From Sindora glabra (Eukaryota > Streptophyta > Magnoliopsida > Fabales > Fabaceae): a stretch of DNA of 64,000 bases. A program made the translations under genes and the position numbers. Within the stretch, counting starts at the first letter, position 1; every line of letters starts with the position of its first letter. The notes beneath the pieces are model-generated. The model saw only the letters and a program-made list of their open reading frames with translations. It was not told the origin of the DNA and ran no database searches. Shown here in pieces: positions 12,621-23,837 of the stretch. The stretch is from positions 3,991,501-4,055,500 of the forward strand of contig CM035230.1 of the NCBI GenBank assembly GCA_020226215.1. The letters run 5' to 3'.

Positions 12621-14265
12621 TGATGAGAAAAATAATTACAATTTTATTTTTCCCTATTTTATGTCTCTTAGGTATTACATGTTCTTAATCTTATAGAATA
12701 GGCCTTGTTTTATAATTTTGAATTGGTTTTACAAGTTTTTAAATTTATTCAGTAAATGCTAGATTTTGATACTATTTTTATTTTTCAGTCATATCTTAGG
12801 CTCTGGATATCAAATTGAGGTAAACTTTATATTAATGGAAATCTTCAAGCCTAGTTCATACTTTTTCAAGCTTTTACTTTACCAACAACCTGAAGTCGTA
12901 TTTTTGTCCTAACTGAACCCATTTCTGTATTTAGGCCATATCTAGAGCTATAGTGGTCCAATTAATCTGAAACTAGTGCCCAAATTCTCAAAAGACACAT
13001 TCCTATAACTTTCATGTTTATGAATTTTCCAAATTATATTGATTTCATGGTCAAAATTGGGTTGGCAATCAAACCTATGAGAATTCCCTGATGCAACTTC
13101 TAGAAATTTGACAGCTTCTAAAGATTTGATTTACATAGGTCTGAGCTTCTAGAAATTTTAAAAAGCCTTATTATTGTAATTGTAATTGTAAGAGATATCT
13201 AATCTTAGTCTAATAAGGTTTTAGGTTAATTAGGTTATATAAATAGGCAAGAGAGCTGAAGAGAATAACATATTCAGATTACACACAACATTCAGCAAAC
13301 AACCTTCTTCTTCTTCCAACTCTTTTTGTTCTTCATCAATGGAAGAAGTTCAGATTATAATTTGTGGTCGATTCAAGGAGTTGAGGCTCTCCTCTTGAAG
13401 ATTATGAGATCATGATTTGTAATGTTAACCTATCTTAATTAATTTTCCTCTTTCTCTATTTACTTATGCTGAAACTCTTGAGATTCCTTGTGTTGGATGT
13501 TGATTTGATATAATTAATATTCACCGTTGTGATTTTTTATTTCTTTTCTATTTTATTATGAAATTATGGTTGATAAATCATAGTTTTATGTAGAGGGACG
13601 GAGGGTTAAGGGATTAATTTAGAGATTTCTAATTTAACTTCTCAAATCAACTGAATTCTATTCATAAATCAATTTTGATCTAATTTAGGGATTATAATAA
13701 TTGCTTAATTCAACTAATCTTAATTAATCAAATCCTAAGTGATTATCTAGCGTAGAATTCATGAATTATTGCCAAGATTCTAGGTAATTCAAGGTTAAGA
13801 ATTAATTAGAAAAAGTTAAATCCTAATTAATTTATGATTAATTCAATTTAGGGCTCTCAATTTCCTTGAATGGATTGTTTGATTCCATTAATTTCTCTTC
13901 TATTTTACTTCTATCTTGAGTGTTGAATTTTGTGCTTATCACATCATTTAATTTGTGCAACTAACCCCCTAATTCTCATTCTATCCTACATAGAGCACAC
14001 CATTCATTATTACATTTTGCATTATGCATTTTATTTCTATTTATATTTCTATTTCTATTTCTTCTATTGCATTGCATTTTGTTTAGTCTTTCATATTTTC
14101 ACTGCACAAATAATTCAAAAATTATGTATATATTATTAGAAAATCATTTAGGAAAGATAAAATTAAAGGATCACTAAGGGTACGACTTAATTGTGCCACT
14201 ATTCTACATTATCTTACAACACACCAGTTTTAATACAATTTTGGTATATTAAGGTGTGCACATCA
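12621..14265 (+). mobile_element. Element A 5' LTR
   Basis: A 1,645-bp LTR, TGATGAGAAAAA to GTGCACATCA, exactly the length of the A-family solo LTR at 46270-47914. It pairs with the 3' LTR at 19617-22959. It contains a TATA box at 13237 and the start of the transcribed region. The 69-residue frame at 13930-14139 is a chance Phe/Tyr-rich translation. Confidence 0.9.
13237..13248 (+). promoter_or_regulatory. Candidate LTR promoter TATA box
   Basis: TATATAAATAGG, a good plant TATA box, lies in the middle of the 5' LTR. Equivalent sites are in the 3' LTR (tatataaattgg near 20267) and, reversed, in the solo LTR at about 47273. Transcription would start about 30 bp downstream. Assignment is by motif and position only. 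Confidence 0.6.
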
Positions 14266-14271
14266 AAATTT

Positions 14272-14289
14272 TAGCACCATTGCCGGGGA
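14272..14289 (+). promoter_or_regulatory. Primer binding site, tRNA-Asp type
   Basis: TAGCACCATTGCCGGGGA, 6 bp after the 5' LTR, differs at three positions from TGGCGCCGTTGCCGGGGA, the complement of the plant tRNA-Asp 3' end. This primer is characteristic of Athila-type gypsy elements. The changes are C-to-T/G-to-A transitions. Confidence 0.8.
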
Positions 14290-15227
14290 TCCTCTTAAGT
14301 TTATCTTTATATACATATTCCTAGCAATATATTATACAATTGATCAAGCATTCCGGCTAGTTTTTGCATTTGTCATTGAGTTTCTTACATTTTACAGTAA
14401 CTTGCATCTTTCTATCTTTTTATGTTTCATTGCATTCTTTTGCATTCTCTGATTTTTGCTCATAATTAACATTATCTTTTTCATACATATTCTTAGCAAT
14501 ATATTACATAATTCTTGCATCATCCTAGTAGGTAATTGTATCCACTAATTGTGTTTCTTGTGTTTTATAGTAACTTTTATTTTCTACATTATCTTGGATT
14601 CCATTGCATTCCTTGTTTCTTTTCCTACCTCCACCTCAATTCTTCATATTTTATCATAATAATATCATCAAACATTGAAACAAAGGTTTTTGGTCCAAGA
14701 AACCCGGTTTTATAAAATTTTGCACTCATATCTTGTTTTGGGCATAACTTTTTCATCCTAGCTCCAATTAAGCTAAAATTTTTATAGTAGCTAGATCTCA
14801 TTTTTCTCATCAAAAGTCATAGCCATAGGCTAGTGAGTGCCCTAGTTTTTTTTAAAAAAATATTGTTTTGACCACTTTTTTAATTTTTTAAGATTTTTTA
14901 TTGCATTTTTTAGTTTTATATAGTTGGAGAAAACTTTTTGTGGTGGTCCTATAATTTTTAAAAATTGTCTAGATAGGTTAATCAAATGTGTTTAGGTTGA
15001 TTTTTCATAGTGCTTTTTCATTTTAGTGTTTTAGTATTCCTATACTTTTGATTAGTGTAGTTTTTATGGTTTTGTGTGGTGCTGTGCATGATAAGAAGAA
15101 ATCCTACTGAATTAGTTAATTTTGATTCTAAAATTAATCAGACATTTCATTCACTTCATAGGAATAAAAATATAACTAGTTCTAGCCTCCCTAACCCTTA
15201 TTCTACACTTTTAATATTTCTGAAAAC

Positions 15228-16500
15228 ATGGCAAACAATAATAGAACATTAAAGGAATTGGTTACCCCTGATGTCACATATCAACCTTTAAGCATTCGAT
15301 ATCCTAAGTTAGATGCTAACTTTGAGCTTAAATTTAATTTAATACACTTGCTTCCAAAGCTCTGTGGTCTTACAAGCGAAGATCCACATAAGCATTTTAA
15401 GGAGTTCCATGTGGTTTGCTCTATTATGAAGCCATAAGGCATCTTTGAGGATCATATTAAGCTAAAAGCATTCCCCTTCTCTATAGTTAATGCAGGCAAG
15501 GACTGGCTTTACTATCTTCAACCTGGTTCTGTCACTTACTAGACTAATATGAAGTAACTTTTCTTAGAGAAATTCTTCCTTACATCTAGAGCTGCTGCCC
15601 TAAGAAAGGAAATTTGTGGAATTAGGCAAATGAGTGGTGAGATGCTTCATGAATATTGGGAGAGATTTAAGAAGTTATTTACAAGCTATCCACACCATTA
15701 AATCAGTGAACAATTGCTAATTCAATATTTTTATGAAGGCTTTCTTTCCATGAATAGAAGTATGATTGATGCTACAAGTGGTGGAGCTTTAGTGGATAAA
15801 ACACCTATGGTTGCAAAAGATTTAATTGCAAATATGGTAGCAAATTCTTAACAATTGGAACCAGAAACATGGCTGCTGCAACCAAAAATGTGAATGAATT
15901 AATTTCTCTAGTCCAAACCAGTAGAGATTGGAGAATAAGTTAGATGAACTAACTACTTTAGTGAGGCAAGTGGCTATGGGACAACAGCAACGAATTTCTA
16001 CTCCTCTTGCCAAAGTTTGTAGTATTTGCTCTTGTCCAACTCATCTAATAGATTGCTATCCCACATTACAAGATGATGAATGCCCTTCTCCTCTAACATA
16101 TGCAGCAGTTATCTTTCTTGGAAAGCCTTTATTCCAGCAATAAAATTAGTATCAATACTAATAGCCACTATAAAACCAATATCACCAACAGCAAACTTAA
16201 TATTCTGGTTGGAGAGACAACTAGAATTTTAAATATAGCAGCAATCCAAGTCAAAATCAATATCATCTTACTGCATATACCAGAATGCAACCAAATGCTG
16301 CTCTTCAACCAAAAATGAATTCATCTTCTCATCCATCCTTTGAGGAACTAGTCAAGCAAATGGTTACAAGTAACTTGCAATTCCAGTAGAGAGCAGAAGC
16401 TACCATGATGAATTTGCAAACATAAATTGGCCAATTAACTTCTATATTAAGTGAGCTCAAGGCATAAAAATTAAGCCAGCCATCTTATAGTAACACAAAG
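15228..16500 (+). pseudogene. Degenerate Athila-like gag
   Basis: Capsid/nucleocapsid polyprotein of element A, which would package element RNA into cytoplasmic particles. The start ATG at 15228 opens with MANNNRTLKELVTPDVTYQP, followed by recognisable gag blocks: HLLPKLCGL, DPHKHFKEFHVVCS, KAFPFS, GKDWLYYLQPGS, RKEICGIRQ, EYWERFKKL and a 'LIQYFYEG...SMIDATSGGAL' region. In-frame stops fall at 15435 (CCA-TAA where CAA is expected), near 15540, 15555, 15699 and 15849. A frameshift near 15850 moves the rest to another frame. The C-terminal frame from about 15928 keeps a zinc-knuckle-like CSICSCPTHLIDC (CX2CX4HX3C, one residue short of the usual spacing). Beyond 16150 the frame decays. It cannot make Gag. 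Confidence 0.85.
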
Positions 16501-16948
16501 AATAAGGAAGTTGTGAATGCAATCATGCTAAAAAGTGGTAGAGAAGTTAGCAATCCTTCATATGCACAACCAAAATTAAGCCATTCAACAGCAAGTGATT
16601 AACTAGCAAGCCATATACTAAAGAGAAGCATTTAACTAGGAGGTGACAAGCAGAACTAACTAGAAAGAAACCACCCAAAAATAAGAAAGCAACTAGAATA
16701 GAACCAATAGAAACAAGCAGAAAAGGAAATCTAGAAGCAACTAGCAAAATAAAAAAAGGGTAGTGATAGTGATAGTGAAGTAGACTCTTTCCCTATCCCC
16801 TTCCTTTTCCAAATAGAAGACTTTTTCATTAAAAGAAGAATAAAAAGAAAAATGAAGATGAGAATCAGATTTTAGAGCCCTTGAGAAAAATAAAAGTTAA
16901 CATACCTTTACTAGATTTGATAAAAAAGTTCCAAGGTATGTTAATTTC

Positions 16949-17490
16949 TTGAAAATTTTATGCATCAATAAAAGGAAATTTAGGGTGGATGAGAAAGTAA
17001 GTGTGGGGGCAAATGTGTCTACAATAATCCAAAGTAATTTACTAGAAAAATGGAAAGATCCAAGCACATTTACTATTCCATGCATTATAGGAAAAACTAG
17101 AATAGAGCATGCCATGTTAGACTTAGGAGCATCCATAAATGTCATGCCTCTTTCTGTTTTCAATGCCTTGAATTTAGAAGTTTTGAAAGAAACAAGGGTT
17201 GTTGTTCAATTAGCCAATAGATCTAACATTTATCCCTTGCGAATTGTTGAAGATATTTTAGTGCAAGTTGATGGACTAATCTTCCCAATAGATTTTTACA
17301 TTTAAAGATGGAAAATGAGGATTCAAACATTCTTCCACTAATCATTCTTGGCCAGCCTTTCCTCAAGATAGCAAAGACCATAATTAATGTTCGAGATAGA
17401 ACATTAACTATAAAGTTTAATAGTGTTACAGCCAAGTTTGATATTTCTAAAAATATGTATGACAACTCCATATCATTTCTTACCATTTTA
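16949..17490 (+). pseudogene. Aspartic protease of element A, frameshifted
   Basis: Retroviral-type aspartic protease that would cut the Gag polyprotein. The first frame (16949-17305) has the block 'NLLEKWKDPSTFTIPCIIG', then DLGASINVMPLSV with the catalytic Asp in the DLGA form usual for Athila-type proteases, then 'QLANRS' and 'ILVQVDGLIFPIDFYI'. A one-base loss near 17303 creates a stop. The next frame, from 17308, continues the domain with the flap/C-terminal block LPLIILGQPFLKIAKTIIN and 'LTIKFN'. The start codon is uncertain: the domain is normally part of a gag-pro-pol polyprotein. No reverse transcriptase follows. Confidence 0.85.
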
Positions 17491-18075
17491 GAGCCTTTAG
17501 TGCATAATTCTCCTCAATCTATTTCTGTTGGTTTTTATTTGCATATTTCTTTTTCAAATTTTGCTATTTTCAATTTTGTAATTTCTAATTTTGCTGTACA
17601 CAATTCAGATTTACATGCTAATGCTGTCCAAGATGAATTACTTGCTGAATTTTCTGAATTTTCCAAATTTATAGATTATTTTGATAGTCATGAATGCACT
17701 TGTAAAGATAGTGCTATTAAGTGTTCCATTTGTGCTGAGATTTTTGCATTTTTAGATGAAAATAGTAGTGTTCATTCAAAAATTATAGAAAAATAATATG
17801 ATAATGGAGATATTTCACTTTTACAAGAATAAGAACAAAAACAAGAAAAAGAAAAAGAGTATTTTCACATTGAATCTTCTCACCATTTGGTTGATCATGT
17901 TAAATTTGTTTTACTAGATGAATCTGAGCATTCAAACAAAGATAAATTAAGAATAGAACTTCAAGAACTTATGGTGGAGGATTCAAAATTTCATATCACC
18001 TCTTTGATGGATGAAGTAGAGCTTAGAAAATTGGAAGCAAAAGAGATAGTAAACCCCTATGTAGATCCTAGTTGA
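17491..18075 (+). other. Post-protease coding remnant, unrecognised
   Basis: The frame continuing from the protease runs to a stop at 17794-17796 and includes a Cys-rich patch, HECTCKDSAIKCSICAEIF (CxC...CxxC). A further short frame lies at 17887-18075. No RT, RNase H or integrase motif can be seen. It is followed at 18112-18135 by 'ggcacttcttgggaggcaacctaa', a sequence common after the coding region of Athila-type elements. This suggests that pol was lost between protease and this point. Function unknown. Confidence 0.5.
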
Positions 18076-18139
18076 AAGAGCTTGAGCATGATGTTTAGCC
18101 AAAAACATTAAAGAAAGGCACTTCTTGGGAGGCAACCTA

Positions 18140-19603
18140 AGTAATTTAAATTTACTTTCTTTTTCCCTTCTTTTTTATTTTCCATGTCCTCTATCTTTCT
18201 TGATCATTATTCTTGATGATATTGATGTGCTTTACATTGATGACAATGTAAAATTTAAGTGTGGGGAGAGACTTTTAGGATTTACTTTATGCATTTGTGT
18301 CTTCTTTATTTACTTTATGCTTTGTGTTTTCATTCAATGCTTTTCAATTTTTTTTCAAAAAAAATGTGTTTTTCATTTTTTTTAAGTCACTTTGAGTCTT
18401 TTTTTTATTGCTTTCCATTAATAGAGATTTTGCACTTTCATGAGTAGGATTCAATTGAAGTTAGATAGGATTCATAACATGATTGAATGAATAATTTTGT
18501 TTCTTAAAAATTAATTAATGTAGTGATAGATTTTGAATTGACAGATTGAATTTGGTAGTATGACTTATCTTATGAGATTTTAAGCCTTTTATTGAAAAAT
18601 TTATACTATGATATTATCTTTCTTTCTTGTTTGATGTTCTTCCATGATTTGTTTCTCTAAAACTTGCTTTGAATCTTTTTGACATTGCATTTTGCACATG
18701 CGTACACAAACATGATTAAGGCATTCTTTCTTTCTTTTAAGCTAGAGCCATAAAGCTAACCTTAAAGTTTTTACCTTTGTTAAGCCCCCTTAAGCTTTTA
18801 TTGCCTTTTCTTTATTAATTAACCTATGGGCATATTTTTTAAATGAAAAAATAAATGTCTTTACCTAACCTTAGGGATTAGTAAAGCATTTGAATTTTAT
18901 GAGATGGGCTTTTGAATAAGTGTAGGGGTGTGTGAGTTTATGTATTGTGAAAAGTTGACATCAAAGGTTGGTTGAGAAAAAAAACAATCAAAGTCAAGAA
19001 AAGAAAAAAAAAGGAAAAAAATAATAATAAAGAGAAACTAAAGTAAGAAAAGTAAAAAAAAGAGAAAAAACAAAGAAGTTAATGAGTATTTAAATTTGAA
19101 TTTGGCTTGATATGTTAAGTTATAATTCTTTATGATTTGCCCATATAATTTTTTATTCAAGTACTTTATTAATTTCTTTAGTTTTTAACCTTCCATATCC
19201 TTGTTTTTCCTACCCCTACCTTAGCCACATTACAACCATGAAAAAAGTCCTTTTGATTTGTGTTGTGCATAGGATTTGAGTAGTAGAGATTAGATGATTA
19301 GCAAGCTTATGATAGAAAATTTCATGGAAAGAACTTGAGTGAAACACTTGATCTTAAAACTTAAGAGTTAGAGAGTAGATCTTGTGAGAAATCTATCAAT
19401 TTGATCTACCTTTTTAAAATAAAGTTGCTATGTTAATTATTTCCAAGTTTATCAAGATCTTTTTCATAATGTGTTATATTTCTTGCTACCTTTGGTTGGA
19501 ACTTGCCTGTGGATTTGTGAATTTGAATTTTTTGGAAAGTAAAGTCTTTTGTGTCTTAATTTCAAATAAAATTATGTCTTGCTTAAGGACGAACAAGGGA
19601 TAA
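18140..19603 (+). other. Element A non-coding 3' internal region
   Basis: About 1.46 kb of AT-rich non-coding DNA, including a purine-rich low-complexity stretch at 18970-19075. It ends in 'ttgcttaaggacgaacaagg', a phrase typical just before the polypurine tract of Athila-type elements. Small Phe/Leu-rich frames at 18125-18447 are not genes. Confidence 0.6.
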
Positions 19604-19616
19604 GTGTGGGGGAATT
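19604..19616 (+). promoter_or_regulatory. Polypurine tract of element A
   Basis: GTGTGGGGGAATT immediately before the 3' LTR start TGATAAAAAA. This is where plus-strand DNA synthesis would be primed. Confidence 0.75.
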
Positions 19617-21192
19617 TGATAAAAAAAAATATTTACTATTTTATTTTCTCCTATTTAATGTCTCCTAGGTGTTACCTATGCTTAATTTTACGGAATAAGC
19701 CTTGTTTTATAATTTTGAATTAATTTTATAAGTTTTTGAATTTATTCAATAAATACTGGATTTTGATATTGTTTCTATTTTTCAATCATATCTTAGGCTT
19801 CGGATGTTGGATTGAGAAAAACTTTACATTGATAGAAAGCTAAAAGAGAGAGCTACAACTTTTATGCTTTAGTCAAAGCCCAGTTTAGAATCCTTTAAGC
19901 CTTTACTTTGCCGACAAACTGAAGTCGTGTTTCCATCCCAACTAAATCTATTATGTATTTGGGTTATATTTCGAGCTATAGTGGTCCGATTAACCTAAAA
20001 CCAAAGCCCAAATTCTTAAAAGACATAGTCATACAACTTTCATGTTTATATATTTTCCAAATTATGTTGATTTCGTGATCAAAATTGGGCTAGAAGTCAG
20101 ACCTATGGGAATTCCCTGATGCAGCTTCTAGAAATTTGACAGTTTCTAGAGATTTGATTTAAATAGGTCTGAGCTTTTAGAAATTTTAAAAAGCCTTATT
20201 ATTGTAATTCTAATTATAAAATACATATAATCCTAGTCCAATAAGGTTTTAGGCTAATTAGATTATATAAATTGGCAAAAGGGTTGAAGAGAATAATATA
20301 TTTAGATTACACACAACATTCAGCAAACATCCTTCTTCTTCTTCTAGCTTTTTTTGTTCTTCATCAATAAAAGCCTAAATTCATGGTTGATTCAAGGAGT
20401 TGAGGCTCTTCTCTTAAGGATTATGAGATCATGATTTGCAATATTGACCTATCTTAATTAATTTTTCTCTTTCTTTATTTACTTGTGCTGAAAGTCTTAA
20501 GATTCCTTGTGTTGGATGTTGATTTGATATAATTGATATTCAACCTTGTGATTTCTAATTCCTTTTCTATTTTGTTATGAAATTATGGTTGATAAATCAT
20601 AGTTTTATGCAAAGGGACAGAAGGTTGAGGGATTAATTTAGAGATTTCTAATTTAACTTTTAAAATCAATTGAATTCTATTCATAAATTAATTTCGATCT
20701 AGTTTAGGAATTATAGCGATTGCTTAATTTAACTAATATTAATTGATTAAATCTTAGGTGATTTTATAGCGTAGAATTCATGAATTATTGTAGGGATTCT
20801 AGGTAATACAAGGTTGAAGAATTAATTAGAAAAAGTCAAATCCTAATTGATTTATGATTAATCCAATTTAGGGCTCTCAATTTCCTTAAATCGGTTGTTT
20901 GATTCTATTAATTTCTCTTCTATTTTATTTTTGTTTTATTTCTATCTTGAATGTTTAATTTTATGCTTATTACATCATTTAATTTGTGCAACCAACCCCC
21001 CTAATTCTCATTCTGTCCTACATACAACACATTATTTCATTACTGCATTCTGCATTCTATTTCTATTTCTTCTGTTGCATTGCATTCTGTTTAGTCCTTG
21101 ACATTTTCACTGCATAAATAATTCAAAATTTATGTATATATTGTTAGAAAATCTTTTAGGAAATATAAAATCAAAGGATCACTAGAGGTACA

Positions 21193-22198
21193 TGTTGGTG
21201 TGTGTCCTAGAACCAATCATATAGATGATTGAAGTTATACACAATGTATTATATTTTATTTTAGGTAATTTAATTATTATATTTTATTTTTATAATTTTA
21301 TTATTATTATGCGCAATTTATAACTTAATATAATAATTATCCTTGGAATAGCTTCGCTATTCCTAAAATGCCCCTAGTCAAGTATTATTACGAAAAAGGA
21401 TAGTAATAATACATCGAAACTAGCATGTATAGTGACTGATGATTACGAATTATGGATATATGATATCAAGTCAATACATGAGTACATTGCTAGTAAACAA
21501 TGTACTGGACTGACCCACTATGAGAATATTGCATGGATAGACGTGTCATAAGTTATTCTCATATGATCACAAATACACATGAACCTTTGACCTGAAGTCA
21601 CTATGGTTCCCTACATGAGGAATTACTCACTTTAATATTATCTTATGTCACCTTTAATTAGGATGACAAGTAGGGCATTGATTGGGTGTGTCATAAATCA
21701 TGCAGAGGGAAGTGAGTGATGTAGATGGGATTTTGTTACTCTTGTATAAAAGAGAAATATCCTTGGGCCCCTTGATTGAGTGAGACTTAGAAATACATGG
21801 CCATGCTCAATTGAATTAATATTTGATATTAATTATTTATTTTAAGTCTACTCAGTATCAAGAAATATAAATTGAACATTGACGAGGATGACACATTCCA
21901 TGCCTCTAGTTCAATTTGGATATTATTACAAAAGGGTTATGATATAAAACGTTGATCATGTATTAGGTGGATGTCGAATCACAGACATTCTTACTACTTG
22001 AGTGGCAGTAATGTATTGCTAGATACCGCTTACTGTCTATGGCTCAATAAATGAGTTATTGTCAACGTAGTGAGAACCTACAAGGTCACACAAAAGGAGT
22101 AGGAATAAGACAATAATTAATTGGACTTTAATTATATTAATATCCAATTAATTGGACTTATTTTCGTGCATATATATTATTAAGAATAATAAATTCAC

Positions 22199-22238
<40 letters not shown>

Positions 22239-22873
22239 GTGATATTATTTGATATTAAAGTAATATCAAATAATTATCTTATCAGATATTAGATAAATAT
22301 ATTATGAGATAATATTATTTTGATATTTGATAACTATATGCAATTATCTAATATTAAGATATTTATATGATGAGATAATATCATTATCTAATATTAGATA
22401 ATTAATAGATAAGTCCTATCTCTCCCCATTATCTCTAGGATAAGGATAAGATGAGTTGTTAAGTGTGATTAGGATTTTGGAAGCATTATCCTAGTTGGAC
22501 TAGGATTATGGCTTGCCTAAGTTCTATAAAAAGGGATTAGAGGGCAGCACTTTGATTATCACGCTCAAAGCTTCCATATAAACCCTAAATCACTCAGAAA
22601 ACATCCAATCCTAATTCTTAGAGAGAAAAACGCATCCTAGCAAATTCGTGGTGGGTGAGAAGTCGTTGTTCACTCCGTGTGGATACCGTAGAGACGTTGT
22701 ACCTTCCGGCCGGCGTTTGATTCATCTGCTCTCAAAGTTTTGATCAGTACAAAACACGAGTGCCCAATAGGTAAAACCCTAATCATTGACTTATGCTTTT
22801 TGCATGGATCCTAGGTAGAATTCGGATCAAAATTTTGAAATTCCGCTGCATGTGATAATCCGAATTCCTAACA
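21193..22873 (+). mobile_element. Ty1/copia solo LTR with perfect GTACA duplication
   Basis: A 1,681-bp LTR from TGTTGGTGTGTGTCC to GAATTCCTAACA, flanked by GTACA at 21188-21192 and 22874-22878. It is closely similar, in reverse, to the LTR of the copia element at 60740-62398. It contains a TATA box near 22523 (TCTATAAAAAGGG), a (TA)n run at 22203-22236 and an AT-rich block of repeated GATATTA/TAATATC motifs at 22240-22410. There is no internal region, so it is a solo LTR. It is the innermost insertion of the nest. Confidence 0.93.
22203..22236. repeat. (TA)n microsatellite
   Basis: About 17 TA units in the copia solo LTR. It is much shorter at the equivalent place in the LTR at 60740-62398 (around 61377-61391). 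Confidence 0.9.
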
Positions 22874-22964
22874 GTACAACCTAGTTATGCCATTATTCTA
22901 CATTATCTTACAACACATCAATTTTAATACAATTTTGGTGTATTGCATCTTGCACATCAAGAAG

Positions 22965-23625
22965 CAATGAGTGATGATGAATATGCCACAAAGGATGTAA
23001 ATTCTTTGATGAGTGAAAAAGAAAACATGCCACAAAGATGAATCTTTGATTAATGATGATTAATGCCACAAAAGATGAATTCCTTTGATAAGTCACAAGT
23101 TCATTTAAGAACTTAAGAGAGAACACACTCTCCTAAAAAGGTACTCAGCTATATTCTTAAAATCTAATCTTTAAAAACTCCCAAATCTTAATTGGTATAA
23201 GGAACAAGCCTCCTTATATAGGTTTCTAAAATCCTAATTGAAAATAGACTCGAAAGATAGCAAGTTAGCCTAAAACTAATCCACTAATCTAAACCTAATA
23301 AGAAGGCCTTTAAATGACTCTAAGTAACTTAGTAAATTACTCATATTAATATGGTAAATGTCTTAAAGTAGAATGGGCCTAAACATATTCAACCTAAATT
23401 AAAGCCTAAAATGATTTGAAATTACCTAACACAAAATAAACACAAGTTTAAAGCATAAATGCTAAATTAAAGCCCAAAGCATCAAATAATTGTAAAAATG
23501 GGCTCAAGTGGTGCTAATTAGAATTATAGTTAATATGACATTGATGTGGCACAATTCTAATTTACTTGGTCAAACTTTCCTCCTAGTTCACTTTCTTATA
23601 ATTGACCCCCTTTGGATTCACGTCA
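22965..23625 (-). mobile_element. Element B 3' LTR, proximal part
   Basis: Continuation of the LTR begun at 12491. It aligns with the 5' LTR at about 30910-31628: the 'gatgatgaatatg...aaaggatgtaaat' block, the 'gagaacacactctc' block near 23123, and the end GACCCCCTTTGGATTCACGTCA. On the minus strand this is the LTR start TGACGTGAATCC. Confidence 0.8.
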
Positions 23626-23639
23626 TTCCCTTTCTCTTC
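23626..23639 (-). promoter_or_regulatory. Polypurine tract of element B
   Basis: On the minus strand GAAGAGAAAGGGAA lies directly before the 3' LTR start. It overlaps the end of the integrase reading frame. Confidence 0.65.
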
Positions 23640-23837
23640 AAAAAGATTTATCCTTGAATCTTTAAAACTTACATCAGTTGGAGGAAGATTAGAAACACTA
23701 AAAGCAGCAATCACATTAAACTCACCATGAGAATTTAAATTAGCAAAACAATTATTGTCTCTTCAAGACTTGAAATGAACCACCTCCACTTGGATGTAGT
23801 TAGGATTCTTTTGGATTTGGAACACTTCCTTTTCCAT
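23640..23837 (-). pseudogene. Integrase C-terminal remnant of element B
   Basis: On the minus strand the block SHGEFNVIAAFSVSNLPP matches the conserved tail of plant gypsy integrases (usual form 'GEYGVSATFNVSDLSPF'). It is followed by SRINLFEEKGND, matching the usual 'LRTNPFQEGGND' terminus. The zinc-finger, catalytic core and RNase H parts that should lie between this tail and RT are missing, so an internal deletion joined RT almost directly to the tail. Confidence 0.7.

Larger units (their letters stand above)
12621..22959 (+). mobile_element. Athila-like gypsy retrotransposon A (gag-protease only), whole span
   Basis: Full-length element of about 8.65 kb without the copia solo LTR inside it. 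Order: 5' LTR 12621-14265, tRNA-Asp-type primer site, gag, aspartic protease, long non-coding region, polypurine tract, 3' LTR 19617-22959. No RT, RNase H or integrase is recognisable between the LTRs. Flanks GGGAG (12616-12620) and AGAAG (22960-22964) fit a diverged duplication of GAGAG: homologous unoccupied sites at 30650-30660 and 30897-30907 read 'gaatgagag'. By eye the LTRs differ at roughly 10-17% of positions in two segments, so the insertion is old. Confidence 0.85.
19617..22959 (+). mobile_element. Element A 3' LTR, split by a copia solo LTR
   Basis: Matches the 5' LTR from TGATAAAAAA to TTGCACATCA. Without the insertion at 21193-22873 and its duplicated 5 bp it is 1,657 bp, against 1,645 bp for the 5' LTR. 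Differences between the two LTRs are mostly transitions. Confidence 0.9.

Noticed and set aside
17887..18447. Small open frames after the element A protease as separate genes
   Set aside because: They are short, have no start context or domain, and lie within the decayed internal region of element A.
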